A stretch of DNA of 41,229 bases from Aestuariivirga sp. (GCA_030680855.1 JAUXUN010000040.1:1-41229), one strand, 5' to 3'. Positions 16,011 to 24,638 are shown, counted from the stretch's first letter. The notes: a model not told the origin generated them from the sequence alone. Translations and numbers: made by a program.

Positions 16011-18454
16011 TCCGCCGCCTGCTTGAAGGTAAGGTTTGCCATCGGCCTGAATTCATGGGCGGCAACGCCCCTGGCGCGCTCCTCCCATGGGTCCTTCTGC
16101 GAGAAGGATTGCGCAAAAACGAAGCGCTCATAAAGTGCCTTGCGCTTTGTCGCATCTTCCAGAACCGCGGCCTTGATTGAAGTTGAGCCTACGCGCTTGG
16201 CCCATTTGTAAATGCGTTCGAGGTAGCGTCCTTGCTCCCGATAGAGCTGCACAAGCGCCGCTATGACTTCAATGGCTTCCTCTTCGGTTTTCACATGGCC
16301 CAAAACCTCCGTGCCCTTGATGTCAAGACCAGCAGCACCAGCAAAATGAATCTCGTAGCCGGAATCAACGCAGATCACGCCCACATCCTTGCAGGTGGCT
16401 TCCGCACAATTACGCGGGCAACCAGATACGGCCATTTTCACCTTCGCGGGGGTCCATGCCCCCCACATGAATTTCTCCAGCTTGATGCCAAGCCCGGTTG
16501 AATCCTGCGTACCAAAGCGGCACCAATCTGTGCCGACGCAGGTTTTCACCGTGCGCAGCGCCTTGCCATAGGCGTGGCCCGAAACCATGCCCGCCGCGTT
16601 GAGATCGGACCATACAGCGGGAAGATCGTCTTTCTTCACCCCAAGCAAATCAATGCGCTGGCCACCCGTGCATTTCACGGAAGGGATGGCAAACTTGTCC
16701 ACCGCATCGGCAATGGCGCGCAACTCTTTCGCGCTGGTAACCCCGCCCCACATGCGCGGCACCACGGAATAGGTGCCGTCTTTCTGGATGTTGGCGTGTA
16801 CCCGCTCATTGATAAATCGCGACTGGCTGTCATCAACATAATCTCCGGGCCAAGTAGCGAGGAGATAATAATTGAGGGCTGGGCGGCACTTGGCGCAGCC
16901 GCAGCTTGTCTTCCAGTTCAACTCCTGCATCAGTGCCGGAATGCTCTTGATTGACTTTGCAACAATCAGACGGCGCACATCATCATGGCCCAGCTCCGTG
17001 CAGCCGCACATCGGCTGAATGGCAGTTGGATTGAAGGCATCGCCCAGCTTTACCTTAAGCAACTGCTCAACCAGGCCTGTGCAGGAACCGCAAGAGGCGG
17101 ATGCCTTGGTGTGTGAGCGCACATCATCAACGTTTTTCAGCCCGAGTTTTTCGATGGCACCCGTGATCTTTCCCTTACAAATGCCGTTGCAGCCGCAGAT
17201 TTCCGCATCATCCGGCAAGGCTGCAACGGCCGCCGTAGGGTCCAGGGGGGTGCCCCCCTGATACGACTGGCCGAAAATCAAAGTGTCGCGCATTTCGGAA
17301 ATATCGACACTGCGCTTCAGCATATCGAAGAACCAGGCGCCGTCCGACGTTTCGCCATAAAGCACGGCGCCCACGATGCGATTGTTCTTTAATACGAGGC
17401 GCTTGTAAATTCCCTGCCGCGCATCTCTTAGAACAATTTCCTCCCGGTCCTCGCCTTCGGCAAAATCACCTGCTGAGAAAAGATTTATGCCCGTGACTTT
17501 CAGTTTTGTTGCCGTCACCGACCCCGCATAAGCGGCAGGTTCCGCCGCCAATGTTTTGGCAAGGATGCCCGCCATTTCATAGAGCGGCGCCACGAGGCCG
17601 TAAACCATTCCACGGTGTTCGGCACACTCACCAAGGGCGAAAACATCAGGGTCCGATGTGCGCATTTGATCGTCAACGACAATCCCGCGCTTGACCTCCA
17701 GCCCGCTTTCCTTGCCCAGGACCGCATTGGGACGAATGCCGACAGCCATTACGATGATGTCAGCTGGAACAATGGTTCCATCCGCCAATTCAACGCCTTC
17801 GACACGGCTCGAACCAAGAATTGCTTTCGTATTGGCCCCGTTGAGAACTGTGATGCCACGCTCCTCAACTGCCTTCTTGAGCAAGTGCCCGGCGGCGGGA
17901 TCAAGTTGGCGCTCCATCAGCGTCGGCATGATGTGGATGACGGTGACTTTCATGCCCTGTTCGGCCAGGCCCGCAGCCGCTTCAAGCCCCAGAAGCCCGC
18001 CGCCAATCACCACCGCATTGCCGCGTGACTTGGCGGCAATCATCATGGCGTTGACATCGTCGAGATCACGATAGGTGAGCACCCCCGCCATGTCATTGCC
18101 AGGAACGGGAATGATGAACGGCACGGAGCCTGTGGCGATCACCAGCTTGTCATAGCTTTCGACAATGCCGGTATCAGATGTGACTGTCTTTGCTGCCCGG
18201 TCAATCGTCTTGATCTTGCAGCCCTTGTAAAGCGTGATGCCATGCTTGATGTACCAGCCATCTCCGTGGATGACGATTTCCTCGAAGGTTTTCTCGCCCG
18301 ACAGTACCGGCGACAGCATGATGCGGTCATAGTTGACGCGCGGCTCCGCATTGAAAATGGTGACTTCATAGGCATCGGGCGCCGCTTCAAGCAGGTTCTC
18401 CAGCATCCGCCCCGGGGCCATGCCATTGCCGATTATGACGAGTTTCTGTTTCAT
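16007..18454 (-). CDS. nirB: Nitrite reductase (NADH) large subunit NirB
   Basis: About 815 residues. It reduces nitrite to ammonium with six electrons from NADH. In order it carries an FAD/NAD(P)-binding oxidoreductase part (VIIGNGMAPGRMLE; second dinucleotide loop VVIGGGLLGLEAA), BFD-like [2Fe-2S] segments (CGCNGICKG...CGSC; CGCTELG...CGCAKC) and the siroheme/[4Fe-4S] domain with CVGTDWC and GCPRNCAEATC. The frame is open from a TTG at 18466 that overlaps the transporter gene, but the ATG at 18454 has GAGG six bases before it and is preferred. The siroheme is made by the cysG product at the end of the operon. Confidence 0.95.
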   Translation of the reverse strand: MKQKLVIIGNGMAPGRMLENLLEAAPDAYEVTIFNAEPRVNYDRIMLSPVLSGEKTFEEIVIHGDGWYIKHGITLYKGCKIKTIDRAAKTVTSDTGIVESYDKLVIATGSVPFIIPVPGNDMAGVLTYRDLDDVNAMMIAAKSRGNAVVIGGGLLGLEAAAGLAEQGMKVTVIHIMPTLMERQLDPAAGHLLKKAVEERGITVLNGANTKAILGSSRVEGVELADGTIVPADIIVMAVGIRPNAVLGKESGLEVKRGIVVDDQMRTSDPDVFALGECAEHRGMVYGLVAPLYEMAGILAKTLAAEPAAYAGSVTATKLKVTGINLFSAGDFAEGEDREEIVLRDARQGIYKRLVLKNNRIVGAVLYGETSDGAWFFDMLKRSVDISEMRDTLIFGQSYQGGTPLDPTAAVAALPDDAEICGCNGICKGKITGAIEKLGLKNVDDVRSHTKASASCGSCTGLVEQLLKVKLGDAFNPTAIQPMCGCTELGHDDVRRLIVAKSIKSIPALMQELNWKTSCGCAKCRPALNYYLLATWPGDYVDDSQSRFINERVHANIQKDGTYSVVPRMWGGVTSAKELRAIADAVDKFAIPSVKCTGGQRIDLLGVKKDDLPAVWSDLNAAGMVSGHAYGKALRTVKTCVGTDWCRFGTQDSTGLGIKLEKFMWGAWTPAKVKMAVSGCPRNCAEATCKDVGVICVDSGYEIHFAGAAGLDIKGTEVLGHVKTEEEAIEVIAALVQLYREQGRYLERIYKWAKRVGSTSIKAAVLEDATKRKALYERFVFAQSFSQKDPWEERARGVAAHEFRPMANLTFKQAAE

Positions 18455-18462
18455 GACTGGCC

Positions 18463-19257
18463 TCAAGCCGCCTCTACAAAGCGATGGCGCTCGTAGAGGA
18501 ATTTCAAGACTAACTCGCGGTACTGCACATAACTGCGTTCTGCCACGAGTTCGAGGCGGCGGCGAGGACGGGCAAGATTCACCTCAAGAATATCGCCGAT
18601 CTTCGCCGCAGGGCCATTGGTCATCATCACCACACGGTCAGACAACAACACGGCCTCATCGACATCATGGGTAATCATCACCATGGTATTGCCAAGCCGC
18701 GCATGGATATCCATCACCGAGTCCTGCAAGTGGGCACGGGTTAAGGCATCAAGCGCCCCAAAAGGTTCATCAAGCAGCAGAATTTTAGGCTCCATCGCCA
18801 GGGCTCGCGCGAGCCCCACGCGCTGCTTCATGCCGCCTGAAATTTCCGCTGGCCGCTTGTCCTTTGCGTGCTGCATCTGAACCAAGGCAAGGTTCTGCAT
18901 GATCCAGTCATGCCGCTCCGCCCTGGAACGCGACGAACGGAACACCTTGTCAACCGCAAGCCTGACATTCTCATAAACCGTAAGCCAGGGGAGCAAGCTG
19001 TGGTTCTGGAATACCATGGCCCGTTCTGGACCAGGCCCATTAACTTCCCGGTTCTCGAGCAGAACCCCGCCATCCGAAACTTCGGTAAGCCCAGCAATCA
19101 GATTGAGCAAGGTTGATTTCCCGCAGCCGGAATGGCCGATGATCGAAACAAACTCGCCCTTGTCGATGCTGAGCGAAATATCTTTCAGGACCTCCGTAAC
19201 GACACCGCCACGCTCGAAGGACTTGGAAACATGGTCGACTTTCAGATAATTGCTCAT
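18463..19257 (-). CDS. nrtD: Nitrate ABC transporter ATP-binding protein
   Basis: A 264-residue ATPase of the nitrate/sulfonate/taurine importer family. Walker A is GHSGCGKST, the signature is ISGGMKQRVGLARAL, Walker B is ILLLDEPFG and the switch His lies in MITHDVDEA. A single ATP-binding domain without a fused solute-binding domain makes it NrtD-like rather than cyanobacterial NrtC-like. It follows nrtB by four bases and ends eight bases before nirB. With NrtA and NrtB it takes up nitrate, possibly also nitrite. Confidence 0.93.
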   Translation of the reverse strand: MSNYLKVDHVSKSFERGGVVTEVLKDISLSIDKGEFVSIIGHSGCGKSTLLNLIAGLTEVSDGGVLLENREVNGPGPERAMVFQNHSLLPWLTVYENVRLAVDKVFRSSRSRAERHDWIMQNLALVQMQHAKDKRPAEISGGMKQRVGLARALAMEPKILLLDEPFGALDALTRAHLQDSVMDIHARLGNTMVMITHDVDEAVLLSDRVVMMTNGPAAKIGDILEVNLARPRRRLELVAERSYVQYRELVLKFLYERHRFVEAA

Positions 19258-19261
19258 GGTA

Positions 19262-20161
19262 TCAGCTCGCTGCCGTGCCGCGGGTTATGATTTGGCCAAG
19301 CGCCGCCACCAGACGGTCAAGCGCAAAGCCGGTGAAACCAATGTAGAACAGGGCCACGATGATGTCGGACAGTCTGGAGGAATTCCACGCATCCCAGATA
19401 AAGAAGCCGATGCCAACACCTCCGGTGAGCATTTCAGCGGCAACGATGGCGAGCCACGAAAGGCCAATGCCAATGCGAAGCCCTGTGAAAATGTAGGGCG
19501 CCGCCGCTGGCACCATGATCCTGAAAAAATATTCAATTGGGTTGAGTCGCAGCACCGCTGCCACATTGCGATAGTCCTGCGGTATATTGCGCACGCCCGC
19601 CGCCGTATTGATCAGCACCGGCCAGACCGAGGTAATGAAAATTACGAAAATTGCAGAGGGATTGGAGTCGCGAAACGCCGCCAGTGAAATCGGAAGCCAT
19701 GCCAGGGGTGGAATGGTGCGGAGCACCTGGAAGATGGGATCCAGCCCACGCATAGCCCAAACGGATTGGCCAACTAGGGCTCCCATCAAGATGCCGGCGA
19801 CGGCGGCAAAGCCAAATCCAATGGCAACACGCTCAAGTGAAGTGAGGACGCGCCAGCCAAGGCCAATATCCTGGGAGCCAAAATCAAAGAATGGATTGAC
19901 GATGAGGTCATTGGCGTCTGCCCAGACCTGCAATGGAGACGGCAGGGTAGAACCCTCAACGCCGAATGCCATTTGCCAGATGATCAGAAGCACCGCTGTC
20001 ATGATCAGCGGCGGCAGAACCTTTTCGCCGATTGAAGAAAGGCGTTGCAAGAGGGGACGATATGAAGATTTTGCCCGCGGCGTGAAAGCAATAACGCGTT
20101 CTTTCCGTGGGTCTTCCACTGTTTGAGGTAACATGGCTATTTTTCGCGCAGTGGCCGTCAT
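19262..20161 (-). CDS. nrtB: Nitrate ABC transporter permease
   Basis: About 299 residues with several hydrophobic segments and the binding-protein-dependent transport signature near the C-terminus (AAAPYIFTGLRIGIGLSWLAIVAAEML, split here as AAAPYIFTGLRIGIG and LSWLAIVAAEML). It forms the membrane channel for nitrate import. The frame opens at 20212 inside nrtA, but the ATG at 20161 with GGAAGGA ten bases before it is the better start. The N-terminal 50 residues are polar and cytoplasmic. Confidence 0.92.
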   Translation of the reverse strand: MTATARKIAMLPQTVEDPRKERVIAFTPRAKSSYRPLLQRLSSIGEKVLPPLIMTAVLLIIWQMAFGVEGSTLPSPLQVWADANDLIVNPFFDFGSQDIGLGWRVLTSLERVAIGFGFAAVAGILMGALVGQSVWAMRGLDPIFQVLRTIPPLAWLPISLAAFRDSNPSAIFVIFITSVWPVLINTAAGVRNIPQDYRNVAAVLRLNPIEYFFRIMVPAAAPYIFTGLRIGIGLSWLAIVAAEMLTGGVGIGFFIWDAWNSSRLSDIIVALFYIGFTGFALDRLVAALGQIITRGTAAS

Positions 20162-20189
20162 GCTCTTGCAGTCCTTCCCATTAATCCGG

Positions 20190-21482
20190 TTAAGCGATTT
20201 TCTTGATCGCAAGGCCTTCGAGATAGGCGGTGATGTTGTCGGGATCGAAAACCTTGCCGTCGAAGAAGGTTTCAGGTCCGCGTGACGGCGATGCCGGAAG
20301 ATCGGTGATACCCAGTTCCTTCGCCGCTTCCAGCCACAGGTCGTGGCGGTTCACCTTGTCAACCAGCGCTTTCACATCCAGGTCGGGCGCAAATTTCCCC
20401 CAGCGGATGTTCTCGGCCAGGAACCACGCATCATGGCTCTTGAAGGGATAGGAGGCGTGATCTGCCCAGAACTTCATCCGCAGGCTTTCGTCCTTCGCGG
20501 TCCGGCCATTGCCGTAATTGATGTCGCCCTTGAGTCTGCCGATAATGTCCGCAGGCGGAACGTTGAACCACTGGCGCTTGCCGACGATGGCAGCGAGTTC
20601 GTCCTTGTTATCCATGGCCTCGCACCATTGCTGGGCTTCCATGACAGCCATCAGAATGGCCTTTACCGCATTTGGATTTTTCTCAACCCAGTCGGCCCGC
20701 ATCGACAGCGCCTTTTCGGGGTGGTCCCTCCACAATTCGCTGGTGGTTGCTGCTGTGAATCCAATGCCCTGATTGACCAGCTGCTCGTTCCACGGTTCGC
20801 CCACGCAGAACGCATCCATGTTTCCAACCTTCATGTTGGCGACCATCTGCGGCGGCGGCACCACAATGGTAGAAACATCGGATTCCGGATCGATGCCGCC
20901 CGCCGCCAGCCAATAGCGCAACCAAAGGTCATGGGTTCCACCCGGGAAAGTCATGGCAACCTTCACTTCCTTGCCGGCTGACTTTTTTGCTTCAAACGCT
21001 GCCTTCAGCTTGGAAGCGTCAAGCCCAGCGCCCGTATCCTTGAATTCATTCGACACTGAGAGGCCCTGGCAATTGTAATTGAGCCTGGCCAAAATCGACA
21101 TCGGCACTTCAACATTGTTTTGCGTTACCTTGCCGGTGCTGATGAGGTAGGGCATGGGCGAGAGGATATGGGCCCCGTCTATGCCATTGGCCTCCCCGCC
21201 GAGAACCAGATTGTCGCGCGTGGCAGCCCACGAGGCCTGCTTGGCCACTTCAACATCGGGCATGCCGAATTTTTCAAACAGGCCCTTTTCCTTGGCAATG
21301 ACCAGAGGAGCCGCATCAGTGAGTGCGATATAGCCGAGCTTGGCACCTGTAACTTCCGGTGCAGCCGTCGCCGCATAGGCACCGCTCGGCATGAGCTGGC
21401 GCGCTGCTGTGAGAAGGGCGGCCGTCGCCACCGATCGTCTGATGAAGGAACGTCGGCTTAGTCTGGTTGATAGTGTGGGCAT
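20190..21482 (-). CDS. nrtA: Nitrate ABC transporter substrate-binding protein
   Basis: A 430-residue NrtA/SsuA-type periplasmic binding protein. A twin-arginine signal (SRRSFIRRSV, about residues 9-18) with a hydrophobic stretch and cleavage near AYAATAA targets it to the periplasm folded. The body contains the CmpA/NrtA signature stretches YNCQGLSVSNEF, PGGTHDLWLRYWLAAGGIDP and GEPWNEQLV. The ATG at 21482 has an excellent AGGAGA ribosome site; an upstream ATG at 21521 lies in the leader terminator and is rejected. It is the first gene after a sigma-54 promoter and antitermination leader. Confidence 0.95.
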   Translation of the reverse strand: MPTLSTRLSRRSFIRRSVATAALLTAARQLMPSGAYAATAAPEVTGAKLGYIALTDAAPLVIAKEKGLFEKFGMPDVEVAKQASWAATRDNLVLGGEANGIDGAHILSPMPYLISTGKVTQNNVEVPMSILARLNYNCQGLSVSNEFKDTGAGLDASKLKAAFEAKKSAGKEVKVAMTFPGGTHDLWLRYWLAAGGIDPESDVSTIVVPPPQMVANMKVGNMDAFCVGEPWNEQLVNQGIGFTAATTSELWRDHPEKALSMRADWVEKNPNAVKAILMAVMEAQQWCEAMDNKDELAAIVGKRQWFNVPPADIIGRLKGDINYGNGRTAKDESLRMKFWADHASYPFKSHDAWFLAENIRWGKFAPDLDVKALVDKVNRHDLWLEAAKELGITDLPASPSRGPETFFDGKVFDPDNITAYLEGLAIKKIA

Positions 21483-21519
21483 CGAGAATTCTCCTGAATA
21501 TATGTCCGACAAGGTCCCC

Positions 21520-21556
21520 AAAAAACAAAAACGCCACTGGAACTTTCAGGAGCGGC
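21520..21556 (-). terminator. Leader terminator upstream of nrtA
   Basis: On the minus strand GCCGCT (21551-21556) can pair with AGTGGC (21533-21538, one G-U pair) around a 12-nt loop, followed by C-G-TTTTT-G-TTTTTT. It lies between the sigma-54 promoter and the nrtA ribosome site, so unregulated transcripts should stop here. It is the expected target for NasT antitermination. GGAG segments upstream (near 21575-21585) could pair with CTCC in the stem as an antiterminator. Confidence 0.65.
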
Positions 21557-21599
21557 TCGCATCGAGACCTCTCCGAAAACTCCGGCGACGTTGCCGTTC

Positions 21600-21639
21600 G
21601 GCCCGATTTTGAGCCTGCTGATGGAAACCAACTCTGGTT
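21600..21639 (-). promoter_or_regulatory. Tandem hexaloop hairpins, probable NasT (ANTAR) RNA target
   Basis: Two small hairpins stand ten bases apart in the nrtA leader RNA. Hairpin 1 is AACC-AGAGTT-GGTT (21626-21639); its six-base loop has A at position 1 and G at position 4, the known ANTAR recognition pattern. Hairpin 2 is GGCTC-AAAATC-GGGCC (21600-21615), a five-pair stem with one G-U and a six-base loop with A at position 1 but A, not G, at position 4. Dual hexaloop hairpins ahead of a terminator are the established target of ANTAR antiterminators such as NasT, whose gene is adjacent. Confidence 0.65.
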
Positions 21640-21653
21640 GCTGTTAACTCCTT

Positions 21654-21669
21654 TGCACGGCGCGTGCCA
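21654..21669 (-). promoter_or_regulatory. nrtAp: Sigma-54 (-24/-12) promoter of the nrt-nir-nas operon
   Basis: TGGCACG, four bases, then GTGCA: GG and GC are exactly ten bases apart, as required, and the -24 half is a perfect consensus. Transcription should start near 21643, just before the hairpin pair. This points to nitrogen control by NtrC. A 16-bp imperfect palindrome (CAGCAGAA and TTCCGCTG, 21754-21769) and TGCAC half-sites lie 85-120 bp upstream, where an enhancer would be. Confidence 0.85.
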
Positions 21670-21753
21670 ACTGGCGAAATTAAATAAAGCTATGTTATTT
21701 CAATGGCTTAAAAAAATTTATAGAAATACCCGGGGACTGCACGGTCAAATATC

Positions 21754-21769
21754 CAGCAGAATTCCGCTG
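21754..21769. promoter_or_regulatory. Imperfect palindrome upstream of the sigma-54 promoter
   Basis: CAGC-x-GAATTC-x-GCTG is a 16-bp near-palindrome with one mismatched pair, about 85 bp upstream of the -24 box. TGCAC/GTGCA half-sites flank it (21739-21743 and about 21777-21786), resembling parts of the NtrC consensus TGCACC-N5-GGTGCA. It is a candidate activator site, not a clear NtrC match. Confidence 0.35.
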
Positions 21770-21785
21770 AAATATTGTGCAGTGC

Positions 21786-21809
21786 AAAAACGCGCCCTAA
21801 ATTTAGGCG
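21786..21809 (-). terminator. Possible terminator at the end of nasS
   Basis: CGCCTAAA and TTTAGGGCG (21793-21809) form a stem with one bulged G that includes the nasS stop codon, followed by CGTTTTT on the minus strand. It would separate the nasTS transcript from the regulated nrtA promoter. Confidence 0.45.
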
Positions 21810-22954
21810 GTAGCAAATGGCAGCGACGCGAGATAGGATTCCATCTGCCTGGGATCGAAAATCCGGCCATCAAAAAAGCCACCTAATTCGTTCCGTTGAC
21901 GATACTGAGCGCCTATTGTTTCCGCATAGATTTCCGGCCTGTAGCACTTCATTGCCAGCTCGATATTTTGCTTGGAAAAACCGGCCTGTCCCCAGCGTGC
22001 CATCTGGGAATAGAACCAAGCTGCATGGGCGGGCTCCGGCAATGTTGATTGCGGCGCATCAAAGGAAAGAAAACCTGGAATGCGCCGCTGCGCACTGCCA
22101 ATTTCCAATGACCCCGTCAGGGCTGGAAGGATGACTTCAACGGATTGCGAAAGATAAGTGGGCAACGATAGCAACGAGGCCAATGCCGTTGCATTGTCGG
22201 GCTTTGCACACCAGCGTGCACTTCTGTCAAAGGCGCGCAGCAAGGCTTGAAGTTCATCTCTGTGTGCATCTGCCCAACTTTCACGAACACCAAGGACTTT
22301 CTCCGGGCTGTCCTTCCATATTTCAATCTTGCTGGTGACAACAACACCCGTGCCGTTCGCCACCACCGCCGTATTCCATGGTTCACCAACGCAATAGCCA
22401 TCGAGATGGCCCGTTTGCATGGCCTCCGGCATAAGCGGCGGCGGCACAACGGCAATCGAAACATCAATCATGGGATTGATGCCGCATTCCGCCAGCCAAT
22501 AACAGAGATCGTAATTATGGGCGGAGAAGGCATGCACAATTCCAAACACCGGCTTCGGCAATCCGGCGCGCGAACGTTGTTGCAAGACCTGTCGAAGCGC
22601 TAAGCCCATTTCGCGCGCGGTGCTGAGAGATGTGGCGCCATGCGCTTTCATCTTCGTCCACAATTTGGTGGATACTGTTACCGCATTTCCGCCCAGCCCG
22701 AGCGCCATGGGCACGATGATTGAAGGCGACAGGGGCAGCAGTTGCAGCGCTGCCGCAATCGGCATGGGCGCCAAGAGATGGGCCGCATCAAAATGGCCAA
22801 CCGCCATGCGGTCGCGAATATTTGCCCAGGAAGTTTCGCGTGACAATTCAAGGGTCACGCCTTCTTCCGCGGCAAATCCCATTTCATGGGCCGCTATCGG
22901 AATGGCCGCATCGGTAAGCGGCAAGAATCCAAGGCGTACTATCTCTCGTGTCAT
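21803..22954 (-). CDS. nasS: Nitrate/nitrite sensor NasS
   Basis: A 383-residue protein built like the NrtA binding protein (LGFLPLTDAAIPIAAHE, GEPWNTAVV, WKDSPEKVLGV, GFFDGRIFDP) but with no signal peptide, so it stays in the cytoplasm. In the NasS-NasT systems known from Paracoccus, Azotobacter and Bradyrhizobium, NasS holds NasT inactive and releases it on binding nitrate or nitrite. Its start overlaps the nasT stop by ATGA, which fits a 1:1 complex. Confidence 0.9.
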   Translation of the reverse strand: MTREIVRLGFLPLTDAAIPIAAHEMGFAAEEGVTLELSRETSWANIRDRMAVGHFDAAHLLAPMPIAAALQLLPLSPSIIVPMALGLGGNAVTVSTKLWTKMKAHGATSLSTAREMGLALRQVLQQRSRAGLPKPVFGIVHAFSAHNYDLCYWLAECGINPMIDVSIAVVPPPLMPEAMQTGHLDGYCVGEPWNTAVVANGTGVVVTSKIEIWKDSPEKVLGVRESWADAHRDELQALLRAFDRSARWCAKPDNATALASLLSLPTYLSQSVEVILPALTGSLEIGSAQRRIPGFLSFDAPQSTLPEPAHAAWFYSQMARWGQAGFSKQNIELAMKCYRPEIYAETIGAQYRQRNELGGFFDGRIFDPRQMESYLASLPFATA

Positions 22955-23571
22955 TGCTTGCCTTTCCCGCCGAGCAGCCCCGCTGCCGTCACGATGCTTT
23001 GTGCGATTTCAACCATGCGCCGGTTCTCTTCCATGGCCGCGCGGCGCATGAGGTCGTAGGCCGCTGGCTCATCCATGCTGCGCTGCTGCATCAATATGCC
23101 CTTGGCACGATCGATGAGTTTCCGGTCACCAAGCGCCCGCTTGGCATCATCCCGCTCGTTCCGCAGTTTCGCGAAATTCTTGAATCGGATAATCGCCATA
23201 TCGAGGATCGGTTTCACCCTCTCTTTTTTTAGCCCATCAACAATGTAAGCGGAGACACCAGCTTCAACTGCCGCCTCAATCATGCCCCTGTCGGAATGAT
23301 CAACGAACATGGCAATGGGGCGCTGCACGCTGCGCGAAACCTGAAACAGGCTTTCGAGCGCGTCACGATTGGGATTCTCGATATCAATGACAATGACGTC
23401 GGGCGCAGTTTCTTCAATTCTGCGAACCAACCCGGCGATTTCATGAACGACTACAACACGGGCATAGCCCGCCTCACGCAGCGCCTCCTCGATGACACGC
23501 GCCCGCAAGCTGTTCTCATCGACGACCAAAATGGATAAATCGTCTTCCCGCATGAGGGCAATCTCGCTCAT
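22951..23571 (-). CDS. nasT: ANTAR-type antitermination regulator NasT
   Basis: A response-regulator-like protein of about 206 residues with a C-terminal ANTAR RNA-binding domain. The pseudo-receiver part (LSILVVDEN, DVIVIDIENP, SAYIVDGLKK) precedes a coiled linker and the three-helix ANTAR domain (ALGDRKLIDRAKGILMQQRSMDEPAAYDLMRRAAME). It should bind the hairpin pair in the nrtA leader and let polymerase pass the terminator. The start is uncertain: ATG at 23571, 23553 or 23595 are in frame and none has a clear ribosome site. Confidence 0.9.
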   Translation of the reverse strand: MSEIALMREDDLSILVVDENSLRARVIEEALREAGYARVVVVHEIAGLVRRIEETAPDVIVIDIENPNRDALESLFQVSRSVQRPIAMFVDHSDRGMIEAAVEAGVSAYIVDGLKKERVKPILDMAIIRFKNFAKLRNERDDAKRALGDRKLIDRAKGILMQQRSMDEPAAYDLMRRAAMEENRRMVEIAQSIVTAAGLLGGKGKQ

Positions 23572-23580
23572 GCGAAGTGT

Positions 23581-23595
23581 TTGTGCAATGCACAA
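23581..23595. promoter_or_regulatory. Perfect 15-bp palindrome just upstream of nasT
   Basis: TTGTGCA-A-TGCACAA is a perfect palindrome with seven-base arms ending ten bases before the chosen nasT ATG. Just upstream on the minus strand is TAAAAT, a possible -10. The TGCAC half resembles NtrC half-sites. At this position a bound protein would more likely repress than activate. Confidence 0.45.
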
Positions 23596-23653
23596 TTTTA
23601 ATCGATGTTGTAGATCTCGCCGTGGCGCCGTAAATGGCCAGGGTTTTTCTGCA

Positions 23654-23803
23654 GTTGAAGCTGAATGGACGTGCCGTGATCAATGGCGGTCGCCGAATTT
23701 CCTATCCCGCGCATTCACGGCTTTTCCAATTGAGAAAGGGTCGGAATATTTAGGGCGTATGCAATGACGACGCGTTCCGTGTGCGCTATGTGTGCAGCAA
23801 GGT
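23654..23803 (+). repeat. Dispersed repeat copy R1 (left of the catabolic block)
   Basis: This stretch aligns by eye, in the same orientation, with 40925-41085 (R2). Shared blocks include the GCTGAA-x-GGAC, TCAA-x-GGCGGT, CCGAATT, ATTCACGGCTTTTCCAATTGAGAA, GTGCGCTATGTGTGCAG segments, with substitutions and one indel of roughly ten bases. It lies between nasT and the tetR gene and is non-coding as far as I can tell. I do not recognise the family. Confidence 0.75.
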
Positions 23804-23842
23804 AGGGTTTGTTGTGTGAAGTACAGTGAATTGCTCAATCTC

Positions 23843-24574
23843 CTATCCGCCCTCGGAGGGCAAGCGGCCATAGGCGCCGAGACACCAGAGCTCAGTGAGC
23901 AATTCCGCAACGGCTTCTTCGTCATTTGCCAAGTGGGTTAGGGCAGGGTCTTGCCGGAGATAGAGTTGAGTCAGGAATTCATCGATCATGCCGCCAAGCG
24001 CATAGGCGGTTGGCAGAAATTCTTCGACCGAAGCTGTTCCGCGGCGGCGTGCGATGGCCGAAGCCATGCGCGTGTTCCAGCCCCGGCTCAATTCCAGAAA
24101 CGCTTTACGAAAGGCGGTGTCCTCTCGGCGGAGGCTGTTGAGGCAGCGCATCAAGCCAGCGTTGGCCTTGAAGACCTTGACGTAAGTCAGAGTGGCGTCC
24201 CTGACCCGTTCGCGTGATCCGCTCGCGCCACCTCTTGAATTGGCCAATTGCTGATAGAGAAAAATGGCGAAATCGCCGACGAGAGTCTCGATGGCTGAGG
24301 GTAAATCGGGGAAGTAACGGTAAAAGGTTCCGTGGGCGAGACTTGCAGCCGATGCCACATCGGCAACACGCATGCCCGACTGTTCAGCACCGTCAGACAG
24401 TTGTTTGGCAATGCTTGCCAGCAGCCGCAGCCGCGTCCGCTGGATCTTTCGGATGCCTGGTTCATCCGCCGCCTTGAGAAGTGCCTGCATGAAGCTCAGT
24501 TGCACATCCTCTTCAGCAAGGTGTGGGATTTCCATTGAATCAGTCATGGCTGTCATTTGCCCATATTGACTCAT
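23843..24574 (-). CDS. TetR-family transcriptional regulator
   Basis: About 243 residues. An N-terminal helix-turn-helix (RTRLRLLASIAKQL, VADVASAASLAHGTFYRYFPD) is followed by an all-helical ligand-binding domain, with the recognition helix motif GTFYRYFPD typical of TetR. It probably represses the divergent CoA-ligase operon through the palindrome at 24595-24616, and an acyl-CoA would be a natural inducer (inference from the operon content). The frame opens at 24673 but would cross the operator and the ligase start; the ATG at 24574 with AGGA ten bases upstream is chosen, with 24547 as alternative. Confidence 0.87.
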   Translation of the reverse strand: MSQYGQMTAMTDSMEIPHLAEEDVQLSFMQALLKAADEPGIRKIQRTRLRLLASIAKQLSDGAEQSGMRVADVASAASLAHGTFYRYFPDLPSAIETLVGDFAIFLYQQLANSRGGASGSRERVRDATLTYVKVFKANAGLMRCLNSLRREDTAFRKAFLELSRGWNTRMASAIARRRGTASVEEFLPTAYALGGMIDEFLTQLYLRQDPALTHLANDEEAVAELLTELWCLGAYGRLPSEGG

Positions 24575-24594
24575 TTCGGGTAGTCCTGTAAATG

Positions 24595-24616
24595 AAAATG
24601 ATATCAATATCATTTT
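24595..24616. promoter_or_regulatory. Perfect palindromic operator between tetR and the ligase operon
   Basis: AAAATGATAT and its exact complement ATATCATTTT flank CA: perfect 10-bp arms in the divergent gap, 20 bases before the tetR start and 22 before the ligase ATG. Size, symmetry and place fit a TetR dimer operator controlling both directions. Confidence 0.8.
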
Positions 24617-24638
24617 TGATGGTTTGGAGAAGGTCGTA

